Below, one piece after another: positions 36,208 through 48,283 of a stretch of 64,000 bases of DNA. A program made the translations under genes and the position numbers. This DNA comes from Allolobophora icterica. Its lineage: Eukaryota; Annelida; Clitellata; Crassiclitellata; Lumbricidae. The notes under the pieces were generated by a model. That model was not told where the DNA came from and searched no databases. It saw only the letters and a list, made by a program, of their open reading frames with translations. The DNA lies in NCBI GenBank assembly GCA_963556255.1, contig OY744610.1:10353777-10417776 (forward strand), read 5' to 3'. Position 1 is the first letter of the stretch. The number at the start of each line of letters is the position of its first letter.

Positions 36208-36719
36208 GTATTACTTAGATGAAAAAAGTGCAAAATCTTACCGTTGTACAAGACAGATCTTTTTTCTGTTCATCTGTTGCTTTTAAATTAAAACAATTCA
36301 AAATAGTTAAATACTAGAAAACAGAATTAGAAAATGCAAACTGTTTTTTTCTTAAATGTGAACAAAAATTTCTGCATTTTTCAAACATTTTCAGACTTAA
36401 TGAATATACGACATCGTTTTATTTTTTTTGCCTACAGAGGAACATTGAACGAGGCAAGCTGCTAATTGATCTACCGGTACTAACAACAAATAGTAAACGT
36501 GTGAGATCCAATATTGAAACCATGTTCCTCAATTTTGCCGAAAAACAAGATATGTTTGAACATATGACATGATGACATCAGTCCACAAAGATTTGACGCA
36601 TTAAAATTCAAAAAGAAGGAATTGAATTTTATATAACAACTCCTAAAGTTCTCTGACTGGTCCCTCCTACGTAGATATCTATACAACCTATACAACTGCG
36701 GTCTTATAGATGGCAAGGG

Positions 36720-36790
36720 CATGGGCGGCGATCATGGGGGTCTGGGGGACAAGACCCCCACCTTTAACAGTGGGGGGACACGCCATGCAT
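36720..36790 (+). repeat. hAT-like single end
   Basis: Starts catgggcggcgatcatgggg with a gggggtctgggggacaagac follow-up, resembling the CATGGGCGGAG termini of the element at 4017. No partner end found. Confidence 0.35.
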
Positions 36791-37539
36791 CGGACACCCC
36801 CACATTTTGAAGAAACACCCAAAAACGGTCATGAAGTTTTTCGCGCGACAAATTGTTTACCTTTTTTTACCAGATCAGTTCACGGCGATAATTTTTTTAC
36901 TTCTTTTATGACCAGATCAGTTCAAAACTATTTTTTGACTAGATCACTTCAAAATGTCCCCCTCACCTGTCAAACAAGATCGCCGCCGTTGGGCAAAGGA
37001 CCATGGGTTCCAGTAGGCTAGACTGAGAATTCACCAAAACCAGTTAGAAGAATTTATCGTAAATTGTGTTCAGCATAAATACTGATCTAACAAACTCTCG
37101 TTGTCATAATTATTATTATTCGACAAGCGCCTTCCATTCCATGTTGAATCTGATTGGATAGACAAAAATCTATACTTAAAAAAAATAGCAAGAGATAGTT
37201 TAGAAACAATGCCCATAGCGCCAAGGACTGTAAATTCTAAAGCTTTCCATTCTTTGTTGAAACTGATTGGTTAAAGAACTAAATTTCCTTCAAGTCAAGA
37301 GACGTGGATGCTCTGAACATAAGGTCGTCATTCGTCAACATCTAATTAGCCAATCAAAAGGCGCCATAGACAAAAATTGAAGACGAAAGTTAAACATTTG
37401 TTCAAATGGCTCTAAGCATCTCTGACTGAAGCGCAAACACGGACAGAAGAACCTACAAAAAGTGATTCACGTTTTGATATTCCAACTCTGGTCAACAAAA
37501 TAATGCCGGCTGAGATTCCTCATACTGCCCAGTTATAGT

Positions 37540-37830
37540 CTTTGAAGGGTGAGCCATTTAAGCACACAGTGTCATCATCGTTGCTTGGCGTCATTGTGCT
37601 TCCCAACATTGTTTCTACAGTATTAAACCGTCACCCTATGTCATCATGGATGCTTGGCCAATTAACAGGTCACCTTCACAAGAAGGACAACGTATACAAA
37701 AGGCACAACGATCTTCGGTATCCGGCTATGATGAGCTGGAAGAGACCGGTTGGAGGACCCAGAGACAGGCGGATCCGGACTGTTTAGGCACATCCTCGCC
37801 TGCTAAACGTAGAGGTTCACCAGCTTAGAA
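37540..37830 (+). pseudogene. Possible LINE C-terminal fragment
   Basis: In one frame: GHLHKKDNVYKRHNDLRYP, then SWKRPVGGPRDRR. The order, ending in [GK]KRP-x-G-[RG]-P-[RK]-x-[RK]-[WR], is common at the end of LINE reverse transcriptases. Weak; no RT motif is left. Confidence 0.35.
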
Positions 37831-40325
37831 AAGAGCCTAACACTGGAACATGGAAACTAGCATAACACTGGCACGGTTTACAATGAGTTGGAATCGGCAA
37901 TTGGGTGATCTTGGCTCTACTTCAATTGAATAGGCGGAATAGCAAATCTGCTTCAAAGCATGTGACAAATAACAAAAACTGTTGAAGAAATGTATTAGAC
38001 AGTTTCCAGTGGTCTTGAAGAGTCTAATGGCAACAGGTACACGAGTTTGTTCAAACTTAAATTTGACTGTTGTTACATTTTAATTGCTTCTCATGTTTTA
38101 ATGTTTTTAATGTTCTCGTACCGAGGATGTCAAAATGTTTCAGTCGCAGCATTAAACAGAATAAATTTTGACCAATCTATAGTACATTGCTTTCTAACCT
38201 TGCTTTATCAATTCTTCCATCGTCGATGTTTTCTATTTGAGTGTTAGTAATAAAATTGTTTCCGCTTACCTCTTCGGAGAGTTGAAGACAATTCTAGTTT
38301 ACTTGTCTGCTGTCTACGATTACTTTCGTTTTCATTTCGCTTGTCTTTTCCTACACAGTCGCCCATCGTGTTCGCAGATGGAACTGAATGTGAGGTCTTT
38401 ATAGTGAATAATATAACCTCCTAAGAATTTTTCAGCAAACAACAAGGATACGAATGTGAAAAGAAAAATAATATAATTTATGAAAGTCTTTTTTCTGTTG
38501 CGTCGTAGACAGTGATGGGAAGTGATTGGCGTCTATTTTTAGAAGCAAAATTACTGCGCTCATCGTAACAACACAGTCTACTCTATAATAATTACAATGT
38601 ATTACTGCGCCTCTCTGTTCGACATAGCAATATCCGTTCGTGTAAAAGTATAAGCAGTTTGTGGCAATCTTTATAAAGCGATCCGGCCACCGCAGTAGCG
38701 CCATCGAAACTAGGCCTGTAGGCCTATCGATCAATCCCGACATCCTATGGCCAGCGACTCGGCAGTCGGCACCCTCCGCGCTTATAAATACCTAGTCTAG
38801 TGTAAGGCAGGCCGATAACTCGCAATACACGCATCCACAGTTCTGTAGCATTCCTCTGCAGTCGGCTACAAAGCCTCGACTTCACAGCGGAGGAATGCTT
38901 CGAGCTCGCAGAATGTGGTTTAGGTGGAGAGTTTGCGGCTGAGCGGCTAATGTCGGAAACAACACCAGTTGGCCTATGATTAGACACGCTAAACAAGAAG
39001 AGTTTAGGTTCTGCCATGGCTACGTGTTTCGTCTTTGTGAGGTATTATAATGGCAATGTGAAAGTCTTCGCGGATTGTTTTAAACGATCGTGAATTAAGG
39101 CTCACACTTAAGGTTGTTTTATGGCTATAGGCCTACTTGATTGTTTATGTGTTTACTGACAGTGATGGGAAAAAGTATTTAAAGTGTTCAAAAAAGTTTC
39201 TAAAATACAAGTAGAAATACATTTTCATACAAGTATTTTAGAAACAAGTAAAAATACTGGTTCGGTAAAAGTTTTTTAATTACTAAATACCCCTCAACCA
39301 TTGGTTCAGGTTCCCGAAATTCGTTTGTTCCGTAATAGTAGACGAGTTGGAAAATAGATTTTAGCTTCCCACATTTGAGCTCTTATAGTTTGATCGCCAG
39401 TTGGGTGAGGGGGAAGGTAATTAATAAGACAGGGACACATACCGCACAGGGAGAAGACACATGCACGAGGAAGGACACGAGTCATCAGCCGACGTCCTAC
39501 GCGGACCTACCCGTTTGCTGGCGCCTTTCTGAAGCTTCATCTCCTCCCAGGGATAGAGGTGAACCGAAGACAGAAGCGCCCAGGTGCACACGTGATAGGA
39601 GGACCGGCGGGGAAAGTGGGACGCCAATCTTCCCTGTTTAACATCGTCGCCAGATGCAGCAGTTGTCGTGGAAGTAGCCAGAGTTGCAGTTTCCGAGATC
39701 GTGAAAGCGCTAATTTTGAAGACAGTGTCTATAGAAGTTGAGCCGTTTCAGTAACAGAGGCTGAAGAATTACTGTTACTATAGAAGAGTTAAGAATTCAT
39801 GCTTGTTCGTAATTCAGTAATGTATTGTATTGTATCTCGAAAATTTATAAAGGGCCTCTCGCAGAATGACTATTCAGAGGCGCTCAAACCACAGTTGCTC
39901 AGAGGAAACAGAAATGCCTTTAGGGAATGCGAAGACCACTGAGGAAAAGCCAGTCATTAGTTTGTCCCTGAGCGGAGGGGAAGGTCATTCCAGATTGTGG
40001 GGGACTACAGCAAACGATCGGTGCTGGGCCAAGGCAGTTTTAGCCCTGGGAACAAAAAGAACAAGCCGATTTACAGAGCGCAATGAGCGAGATGAAGATG
40101 CAGATAGCGGCTTCGCAGATAGTTCGAGAGATATTTCGAGGCAGTAGACGGTTGAGATTTAGAGACAAAGAGGATGATCTTATAACGGATGCGTGCGGCA
40201 ATAGGGAGCCAGTGCATGTCATTAAGCATGTCAGGAGAGATATGGGCAAAGCAGAAAACTTATTTACTACTTTCTGACAATAATCTTTTATTGACACTCT
40301 TCTGTCAAAATTCTAGGATGCTCAC
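37831..40325. other. Mostly unassigned region with repeat fragments
   Basis: Contains a reverse SINE-like 3' motif (aaagggcctctcgcagaatg, then cagaggcgct, 39850-39886). A TATTTATAAG box on the minus strand near 38785 could be a promoter. The minus-strand frame at 38745-39017 starts with a good ATG context (gccATGG) but shows no domain. I support no gene here. Confidence 0.35.
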
Positions 40326-40640
40326 CTGTGCAGCCAGCACTGAAATCAAGTGAGTTCTTTACCAGATATCGAGGACTGGGAAATACTGGAGCAGCAAACG
40401 TAACAGTACAGTCGTAGGTCGAAGAAGCGCTGTTAGGAATGGTGATGGTCGATGTAGAATTCCACACATTCGGATAAATGAAGGTTCTTATGGGTTGATT
40501 CTTCGTATAAAATTTACCATTCACTGTCCATTTCATAACTGCATCGAAAGGAGAGATTGGAAGATCTGCATATATCACCGTGCATGATACACTGACTTTG
40601 GAGGAAGCTGACTGATCGGAGGAACAGACTGGACCAGAAC
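40326..40640 (-). CDS. Immunoglobulin-like domain exon (second)
   Basis: A phase 1-1 exon of 105 codons (acceptor tgttttgtcttctag, donor ACAG|GTGAGC), the classic arrangement for Ig domains. Features: SVSCTVIYADLP (B strand Cys), AVMKWTVNGK (C strand Trp), STITIPNSASSTYDCTVTF (E-F strands with the Tyr-x-Cys of strand F). Its start completes a codon from the upstream Ig exon (41684) as Arg. It belongs to a surface or secreted Ig-superfamily protein. Signal peptide and TM exons were not found. Confidence 0.75.
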
Positions 40641-40789
40641 CTAGAAGACAAAACATCACTTAAACTAATATTCGGTTTTATTGTAGACCTAGAGATTGCC
40701 GTTTAGGTTTCAAAGATCTCTAATTTGTTTTGCTCTCTTCTACACATTACTTTTCCACTGCTGACTAATTGTCATGTTGGTTCTGTTCC

Positions 40790-41090
40790 ATCTTACCTTA
40801 GGGACTTCTGTATTTCAGTCTCCTCGGTCCCGTGACTTGGTAACCTTCCGTCGGCTGTTCATGGACTTCTGTCTGTCCCTCGTATACACACTGCTACAGC
40901 TCTGTCAAGTAGCTTTCCTTTCTCGAGAGCTGCGGCTAGAGCTCAGTTTGTCCCTTCCACAGTTGCGCAAGCCCCCGAAGTCTATATTTTTCGACAGTAC
41001 TTTCAAGGGTTTGGGTCGGGAGCGCCACATTATTCTTAATGTGGCGCTTTATAAATGTAAGGTTATAATCATAATTACAATTACAATTAA
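40790..41090 (+). repeat. L2-type LINE 3' end/SINE tail
   Basis: Ends with gtttgggtcgggagcgccac and aatgtggcgctttataaatg, followed by an (ATTACA)n tail. The upstream part resembles the C-terminal coding end of an L2-like LINE but is frame-broken. Confidence 0.55.
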
Positions 41091-41683
41091 TTTCGCTTGG
41101 TTTATCTGCTCTCTCTGTTCACTGAATCTGCTCATCTCAGCCGATGGATCTGTTCAGCTTGGCGAAATTAAAAATGGCGCTCAACATTGGCTAAAATGGC
41201 GCAACTTAAGAAGAGTTGAAAGTCTTTGACGGAGGAGTTCATATTTTCAGTCTCTCTGATTGGACATTGTATTTTGACCAAATTTAATCTGGCTCTGCGT
41301 TCCATGCCGCTTTTGATGTTTATTCAGTATAAATATATTAATATAAGTAATTAATATATTTTATCTTTGGTGTCGCGTTCGCTATTGTAATTGCAATCGT
41401 AAACTCCAAGGTAAAGCGCAAAGTACCAGCTTATTCATGAGTGCTGCGTCGTATCAGAGTCAAAGAGACGTCAAAGAGACGTAAAGTACTGGTACTCATT
41501 TTGCAATAGATGATCGACATAATTTCATACAACCTATTAATTAAATCTAAACTTCTCAAAAGTAGTTTTGATAATCTATGGTTATATTTAGCTGTGAATG
41601 TACGTCCATAAATTATTCTGCCTTCTTACCTAAATCTTATTGCAATTTTATGCATGATGAAATTTAAAAATTAGTTTACTCAC

Positions 41684-42010
41684 GAATGACAATTAATTTT
41701 GCGGCGGTCTTTTTGGTGCTATTTGCAAAGTTAACTGTGTATCCTCCCGCAGTAGATATCGATCTTTCGGTTTTATTTGCAGTAGCGTTGAGAACAATTA
41801 AACCCTTTTTATCAACTGCGTAGAGTCCAGTTAAAGTTGAATCACCAACGCCAGTAAAATCTGTGATTTGATACTTTTCAATTGGGTCTGACGTTGGCCT
41901 GATCGACCACGCCACATCATTAGATCCAGCTGCACAGGTCATCATCGTATTCAGTGTTCCCTCGTAAACAACGGTGTTTCTTAGGGACTTAAGACATTGC
42001 TCGTATGTAC
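41684..42010 (-). CDS. Immunoglobulin-like domain exon (first)
   Basis: A phase 1-1 exon of 109 codons (acceptor tgtgtttcag, donor ATTC|GTGAGT). It contains LNTMMTCAAGSNDVAWSIRP (B strand Cys, C strand Trp) and later GLIVLNATANKTER and GGYTVNFANSTKKTAAKLIV. In the last of these the F strand Tyr is present but its Cys is replaced (YTVNF), so the canonical disulfide is incomplete. An additional Cys lies at the start (EQCLKS). It splices in phase to the Ig exon at 40640. Extracellular; the ligand is unknown. Confidence 0.7.
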
Positions 42011-42788
42011 CTGAAACACAGATTTCTGGCTATAATAATATGATGTATTTTCGTACTGAATTCTCGCTGAAAAGTGCAGAATCAGATCAGAGGCCATGCA
42101 TTGCAGAAGGCATTTAATAAATATGCGATGACTTCCATTGATCTCTTTCTCATAAAGTTGTTTAAAGCAATATATCCTTTAACGGTAAGCTGAATTACTG
42201 TGACAGTCTACGATACACAGCTTGTTGAACTGATAGACAGCGATAGTCATAAATTGTAGGAAAGAGGTGAGAGTTGAGGGCTGTTAAGCGACTCTTACTA
42301 TAATAATATTATTGTTCCCTTGAGGATTATAATCGAATAAAGATATTGCAGGATTTCTTAAGTAAGTAGGCATTTTAGGGAAATTAATTATTACGTGAAT
42401 GACTTACCGATCGTTCTTGGTGGAAAGAAAACGCAAACAAACATCAGAGAGCAGGAGAATTTCAGAGAGGAGGAGACTGGAGGCCGATGAAGAGAAAGGT
42501 ATGATGGACGGTTGGATGGTGAATAGCTTCCGAATGTAAGAAGGTTGAGAGGTTTGAAGGGCGTTGTTGTGCTTGGGATGCATTCATTTGAAGGTCACCA
42601 TAATCAAGGTCTTAGCTATACACATTCGCCAGGTAATCACACTATTTGCTTAGCTTATCAGCACTGTTTTCAATTGACTGAAGAAGGAGGACAGATTACC
42701 AAACCATGAATAATCTTCTACACGTTTGTCAGGTCAGGTCAGAGGTTAGAGAGTCCAGAACAGAGAGGAATGTTTACTAGCATAGAGA
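42011..42788. other. Upstream of the Ig exons, no exon recognised
   Basis: Should contain the leader exon of the Ig gene (ending in phase 1), but no convincing signal peptide frame was found on the minus strand. Confidence 0.3.
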
Positions 42789-42894
42789 TATAATAAAGCG
42801 AGTTATTCCTAAAAACCGTTTGTCATCCCTGCACTCATAGTAAGCAGTTTTACATCAGCCGCGCGTGGATGTTACGCACGCATAATTAATTAAT

Positions 42895-42991
42895 ATAGGC
42901 GTAACTTTGGTCTAGAAAGTGGGGTATACCAATTGTTTCCCCTTTGCGACTTTTAAATAATGCATTGTTTATATTCCATGTATAAAATTAA

Positions 42992-43090
<99 letters not shown>

Positions 43091-43317
43091 TAGTAGTAGT
43101 AGTAATTATAGCAAGAACAACTGCAATAACAACAACAATAACAACAACAGCAATTATAATAACAACAATAATTGAATGAGGATGATGATGGTGATGATCA
43201 CAATGATGATGACGATGCTCAATAATTGTTTTGAGCCTCGAGGGCTGGCTTCCTGTGATAAATGGGAAAATTGGTATCCCCTTCAATAAAAAAAGTTGGG
43301 TACGCTAATTACGCCTA
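42895..43317. mobile_element. MITE with ATAGGCGTAA ends, containing an (AGT)n array
   Basis: Inverted ends ATAGGCGTAA; flanks taattaat / gcattaat (6 of 8). The paralogue at 20310-20500 reads through without it (gcacacattaattttt), which supports insertion. Inside is an (AGT)n array at about 42989-43103 and an (AAC)n-like part. Confidence 0.65.
42989..43103. repeat. (AGT)n trinucleotide microsatellite
   Basis: About 38 AGT units with one GGT interruption. Poly-Ser frames are artefacts. Confidence 0.97.
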
Positions 43318-43470
43318 TGCATTAATTTTTTGTCTTTTTTATTTTGGGGCCCCTAGAATCATGGGACCCTGGCAACTGCCCAGCGTGCTCATGCCTTACG
43401 ACGGCGCTGTCCACCGCTCAGCCGCTCCACCGCTCCTTATCCCTTAAGCCACCAGAGTTGAAGAACTTAA

Positions 43471-44224
43471 GGTTCTTTGAGTCAAGGTGCGACCGTACAT
43501 ACGGTACGTACGTTATTTTTTTTCTATAACGTACGTACGGTACGCGTACGTTATTATGCCGTACGTTACCGTAGCCTACGTTCCCATCAGTTCATGACGA
43601 AAATAAAATACATAGCATTATGCATAAGAAAAGTCAATAACAGTTGGTGATTGACGGTCGTAAACAATTTTAACCATTATATCAGTCATCTGCGGCTGTT
43701 CAATGATCTCTACTTTCAAACTTTTAAATTCCAAATTGTTAATATTCCGTCTAATGTATAGGCCCCCTAGTGTGAAGAATATTAAGATTTTACGGCACAC
43801 TTTATAGCATGGTCAGTGCCAGTGGTCATTTTAATGGTAGGCCTAATACTAAATTTCGGTACCGTTCGTAAATAACTAGGCCTGCGTACAGGGAGACCAA
43901 TACTGTTGAGCTAAACTGATTATTTTTGACGTACGCGTACGCAGTATGAGAATTGTAGGAAAAAGACTGGGGGGTTAGACTTTGATTTACGTGGAGTTGG
44001 GGTGTGCAATGAAGACTTTTCTGTGGGGTCCTAAGAAAGACTGGGGGGTTAAACCCCCCAACCCCCACGACAATTCTCACCCTGCGCGTACGATACGCGT
44101 ACCTTACAAGACTATGGTCATATTGAGGTTCTTTGTGAATGATCAGATAAATTTGTGGCATTTCTAACGTACGCGTACGTTATTCCGGGAGGTAGCGTAC
44201 GGTCGCACTATGCTTTGAGTCACC
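43471..44224. mobile_element. TTAA-flanked MITE rich in ACGTACGCGTACG
   Basis: TTAA at 43467-43470 and 44225-44228. Inverted ends share GTGCGACCGTAC at equal distance (17 bases in) and partly match outside it (19 of 28 overall). Just inside both ends lie self-complementary CGTACGTACG/ACGTACGCGTACGT tracts. A near-duplicate tggggggttaaaccccc-type block sits at 43965-44065. No coding capacity. Confidence 0.7.
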
Positions 44225-44239
44225 TTAAGATCCGACCTT

Positions 44240-44520
44240 CGTATAACTTCGCACGTTGAGTCTATAGGCCTACTTGCCTTGGGTTCTTCCTCTATGTATG
44301 CACTGAATGTGCTCCGATCACATGGTCTTTCGGTGTGTGCTACCAAAGTTGTTGCCAGAGCTACTACCATTGCTAACCTTATGTATGCCTCGCCGGCCTG
44401 GTGAGGATACACCAGAGCAGCTGAACGCGACAGGATCGACCAGCTTATTGGGAGAATGAAGCGCCGCGGCCTTTTACATCCTTCGATTCCTACTGCTGCA
44501 GAGAATGGCAAGAACTACGC
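44240..44520 (+). pseudogene. LINE reverse transcriptase C-terminal fragment
   Basis: Reads (one stop) LYALNVLRSHGLSVCATKVV, then ANLMYASPAW and AAERDRIDQLIGRMKRRG. This is the post-palm segment typical of a CR1/Jockey-like LINE. No other LINE parts nearby. Confidence 0.65.
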
Positions 44521-44946
44521 TCCTGGTAACGCATGAATGTCTTGCCTTGCCTCCAGTGCCCAGATTTCCACGATTTTGAACAATTTTTGACAACCTCTGA
44601 CACATATCTTCCATAACAGATTATTTAGTAACAGCGAAACTAGGCCTACTTGAGATCTCTCATTAATAATATAAACTTAGAGGAATGAGGAAGTCCATAT
44701 TTGCATATAACGATCCTCTCGTTGGCCGTTTCCAGCCACTGAATATTAATGAGCAATGACGTCACTCTTCTGCTCACTTTTCTTTAGGGATGGCGGATAA
44801 AATCAACACCGACCGTTTCGATGGGTCTTCATTGATAACAGTCCATATATCGCGAAAGTAAGTTTCAGTCTTCGGAATCACATATCACGCAAGCAAGTGT
44901 CATATTAAAACATTATTTGATCACGGAATACGATGAAACTCTTGAA

Positions 44947-47839
44947 TTATTTTTTAATGGTACGAGGGTTTTGTAGAAGAAATCTGCGAATGATCTGTTC
45001 AAACGGAAGGCTAGTTTTCTGAGCAGCAAATTCAGTCAATGCTTCTGCAAACGGAAGATTACAGTCGATAGAACATCTGAGTTTCAAATATCTTGCAAGA
45101 AAATGTCTTCCAAGAAAATAGTGACATTTTAATGAGTGCTGATATTTAAGAAACCATGAGAGTGCTTCCCTTCGAAAAATTATACCACGGGCAAACCAGT
45201 GTTCAAATGTGGACTCGTTAGTTAGCTCAAGTTTACCCATATCGCAATTCAGAGGTGATAGATAATAAAGAAATGTATGAAATCCAAGCAACGACTGTAC
45301 GTCTCTATCAAAAAATAAGTCAAGCGGTGGCAACACTAAAACATTCGCATATGAAAATTCCTTTAGGTCGCTCTGAAGATCAGTCTCCTGCAGAATTCGC
45401 TCACACACATGCTGCACTTCATTGTATTGGCGACACTTGTAAAGATACAAAGCACGATAGCAGTCAGCTGTGTTGCACCGGATACCAAAGTCTTTTCTGA
45501 ACTCACTGTAGAATGATGTCATTTTTTCAAGAGCAAATTCCATTAGAATATCAATTACTGTTCCTTGAGCTATCAACTGATTCACAGCTGTAGCCTCGGT
45601 CTCTTTCAAAGAATCTGTCCTGCGATAAATGCTCTGCCTCGTATCGTTGACATGAGTAGGCCTACCTGACTTCGTTGAAGTAATAAATTTCGGTTTTATT
45701 AAAGCCTTCAAATATTCGTCCATAGGAAATGCTGAACCTGATATTTCATGATCAAAATCTAAATGCTTGGATATTCTTTCGGCAGATAATGCAGTTAAAT
45801 AATGAGCAAATACCTCAGGTGAAAGACGCAGATCAAGATAAAGCCGCCTGCCGATGTAACGAAGATTATTTTCAGTAATCTTCTTGTGAAGCACACACAA
45901 TCCAACAAGTCTTGCAATATCATCAATAAGCAACAAACAACCTGCATTCAGTGATTCCGTGTCCTCTTGAGAAGTCTTATCTACGAGAACTGCCAAGCAG
46001 AAGCGTATTGCTTGTTGGTATTCTGATGTGGCAAAATGGAGAGCAGCCAGATAGGCAAACGAAATAGAAGCAATGCCGTTTGATTTAGAATCTTCGTATT
46101 CTAAAGCTCTGCTAAGAAACTCTTTTGACATGAGACACCGTAGGTGAAATTCTGGACGACTATTTGATCCAGTTAAAGTTTCCATGAGATCTTGAGCACG
46201 CCGGAATTGAAACCGGCTGCTTTGGATTGTGTACGTTCTCGGAAAGTTATGATACTTGGACTTTACAATTTTAGGATGCGTTGAAATTGCGTTGACAAAT
46301 TCAACGAAGAGACTGCTATCCCATGAAATCTCTCCACAGCCTAAACCATATGCTGTATGCAAAATATACAGTAGGATTTCATAATGCGTGAAACAAAAGA
46401 TTTTTCCTGTTGTTGGAAAATCTATCAGTCTAATTAATGCTGTTGGAGCAATCCATTTTCCATAGCATCCTAATTGCAAGCTCTGGCGCAGTCCTGCACT
46501 GAGCCCGTGTTTTATCATACAACGACAGTTCATATGAGGATGTGCAAATGTGATAGAAAACCATAAATCCCATGATTTTGATTCACTCACTTTCCAAAAT
46601 TTAAAGATACGCAGCATGAAATTCACTAAATGTGGCAATACTTCCATTGTGCTTTTCAGCTTGAAATGTCTCCGAATGAATGGCGATATGTAATTTTCAA
46701 CGAACCAATGACAGAGAATACCAGAATTTCGGAATTTATTTAGTCGATTTTCAGTCTTGTCAGCGATTATGGAGTTTAATGACTCATAAAATAGATTTGC
46801 TTCAGGAATAAAATAGTTCGGGCAGTGCCTTTTCCGTAGCCATTCTGTAAGCTTTTGTAACAACTCACAGCAGATCGTAATAACAGAAGAGGAATTCCAC
46901 CATTCGGGTGACATCTCTTCACAAGTCCATAACATCAACGTCTTTAAATGATACGTACAGAGGACCTCATCCTCCTTTGGACAATTCTTTTGTATCAATT
47001 CTCTCTTTGCGAAGAATCTCAGTAAATGGTAAACAATCTGTTGAATTTGAGTCCAACTCTGAATTAATATTACTTCTGCGACTGAAAATGAAAATCTCCA
47101 CTGTAGTTTATCGTCCCTGCAAGAACGATGCTGAATATTTACAACGTGACAACCATTTTGGATAACCTTGGCGATTGTATCGGTCGTAGGCCATTTGTTC
47201 TTCCTAGGTCGTTCAAACCAATCTTGGGCTTCTTTAGGCCATTGAGGGCACCACACGCTTTTGACCATATCACTTCCAAAATGTAGGCCTATTTCCTTTC
47301 GGCGTTTAACTGCTGGACCACTAACGATGTCGCAACTCGTCTCGGGTCTCACTTGGTAATACCCTCCTACAAGTGTATTCAAATTTAGCGATATGTATCT
47401 ATTTGTTTGAGGTGTGTGGTTGAATTCATACCTTTTGTATTTCCAGTTATAGTTCATTTCCCCTAAAACTCGTAATCGAACAAAACCTGGATACATGTCG
47501 TATGTTTCAATCTTGTAGCACTCGATCGTATCTGATAGGCCACTCATATCACTTGGCAACGCTGGAGAGTCGCCACTGAAGACAAACTCATCAGCTTTGG
47601 CGAATAGGTAATCTACGTCGTCAATGCACATATTCAGCGGTCGTATATAGAACTCCGCATGGCTGCCACACATAATCGAATACTCTTTTGAGTAATCATT
47701 TGATGCAGAGCTCGGGAACCCTATTAAGTTCTGCATGTGATCCGAGACATCAGAAATCGACTTTGGATGCAATTGACATGTGCTAACGATGAACGCAGAT
47801 GCTATTTCTTCGTTTGATTTATCCGCATATTCCGTCATC
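44947..47839 (-). CDS. Mab-21/cGAS-like nucleotidyltransferase protein, main exon
   Basis: One 964-codon exon holding the whole catalytic region and a long C-terminus. In exon numbering from MTEYADK (1): a GSHAEF motif at 58-63 in the place of the NTase GS, and IDDVDYLF with the metal-binding D-x-D pair at 74 and 76. A third Asp is in SDMVKSVWCPQWP (190). The Mab-21 helical lobe follows (about 195-350): WFERPRKNKWPTTDTI, WRFSFSVAEVILI, CTYHLKTLMLWTCEEM and HCPNYFIPEANLF. Then come some 600 helical, TPR-like residues. All three acidic residues are kept, so it may be an active nucleotide-sensing enzyme of the cGLR type. An acceptor (gttttccatttag) precedes it and joins the exon at 48018 in phase 2. 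The intron is 178 bases. It lies on the minus strand, as do the CARD, Ig and receptor genes. Confidence 0.9.
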
Positions 47840-48017
47840 CTAAATGGAAAACATCTGCATCCTAAAAGCTCATCATCATCAACGTCATCATTATCATTTA
47901 TCGTCAGCAAGACGACGAACTGATATCTAGTTATCACGCATAGCAAGTGCCAGCAATCATTTTTATCACTCACAGTTTAACCATTAATGTTTACTAGACA
48001 GTCTACTTTCAACTTAC

Positions 48018-48283
48018 CATCTATCTGATGGCGATTTGAAGCTTCTGTCACTAACCCTACGAATCATATTCATCATTATTAATAAGTAGCCTTTAATAAA
48101 ATATATAATAAGAAACCCAGGTAACTCAAACTGAATGAACACCGGATGCTGCGAGGCAATCACTTCTGTCCAACTCCTTTTACTGGAAAACAACGACTTT
48201 GGATTACGTAATGCTGCGCTATGTATTCCATTTGCTTTCCATTGACTCAAAAGATTCAATTGATAATGGTTGATGGGTCTCAT
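48018..48283 (-). CDS. First coding exon of the Mab-21/cGAS-like gene, with a membrane segment
   Basis: Eighty-eight codons plus two bases, from an ATG preceded two codons upstream by an in-frame TAG, to a strong donor (AGATG|GTAAGT). The split codon TG|G becomes Trp and the next codon is the Met of the main exon. It encodes a polar start, then ELPGFLIIYFIKGYLLIMMN, a plausible single membrane-spanning or anchoring helix, followed by basic RRVSDRSFK. A membrane-anchored Mab-21 protein recalls ITPRIP/TMEM102 relatives. Reading through the intron instead gives a different start (47973) with a low-complexity Asp run, which I judge unlikely. The full product would be about 1052 aa. Confidence 0.75.

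Larger units (their letters stand above)
42789..43409. mobile_element. Second copy of the 16576-type hAT element (right part)
   Basis: ataataaagcgagttattcc and following sequence match 20328 onward. The right end atgccttacgacggcgctg matches the end at 22808. It lacks the 2.3 kb TTAA insertion, so it serves as the empty-site control for that element. It carries its own insertion at 42895-43317. Confidence 0.75.

Noticed and set aside
38745..39017. Minus-strand frame with good ATG context (gccATGG)
   Set aside because: No family match and no supported downstream exon. A TATTTATAAG box inside it argues for non-coding or promoter sequence instead.
47840..47973. Use of the upstream ATG at 47973 as start of the cGAS-like protein
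   Set aside because: That frame reads through an intron with good splice sites (donor GTAAGT at 48017, acceptor at 47840). The spliced model gives exact phase and replaces an Asp-rich stretch by a TM helix.
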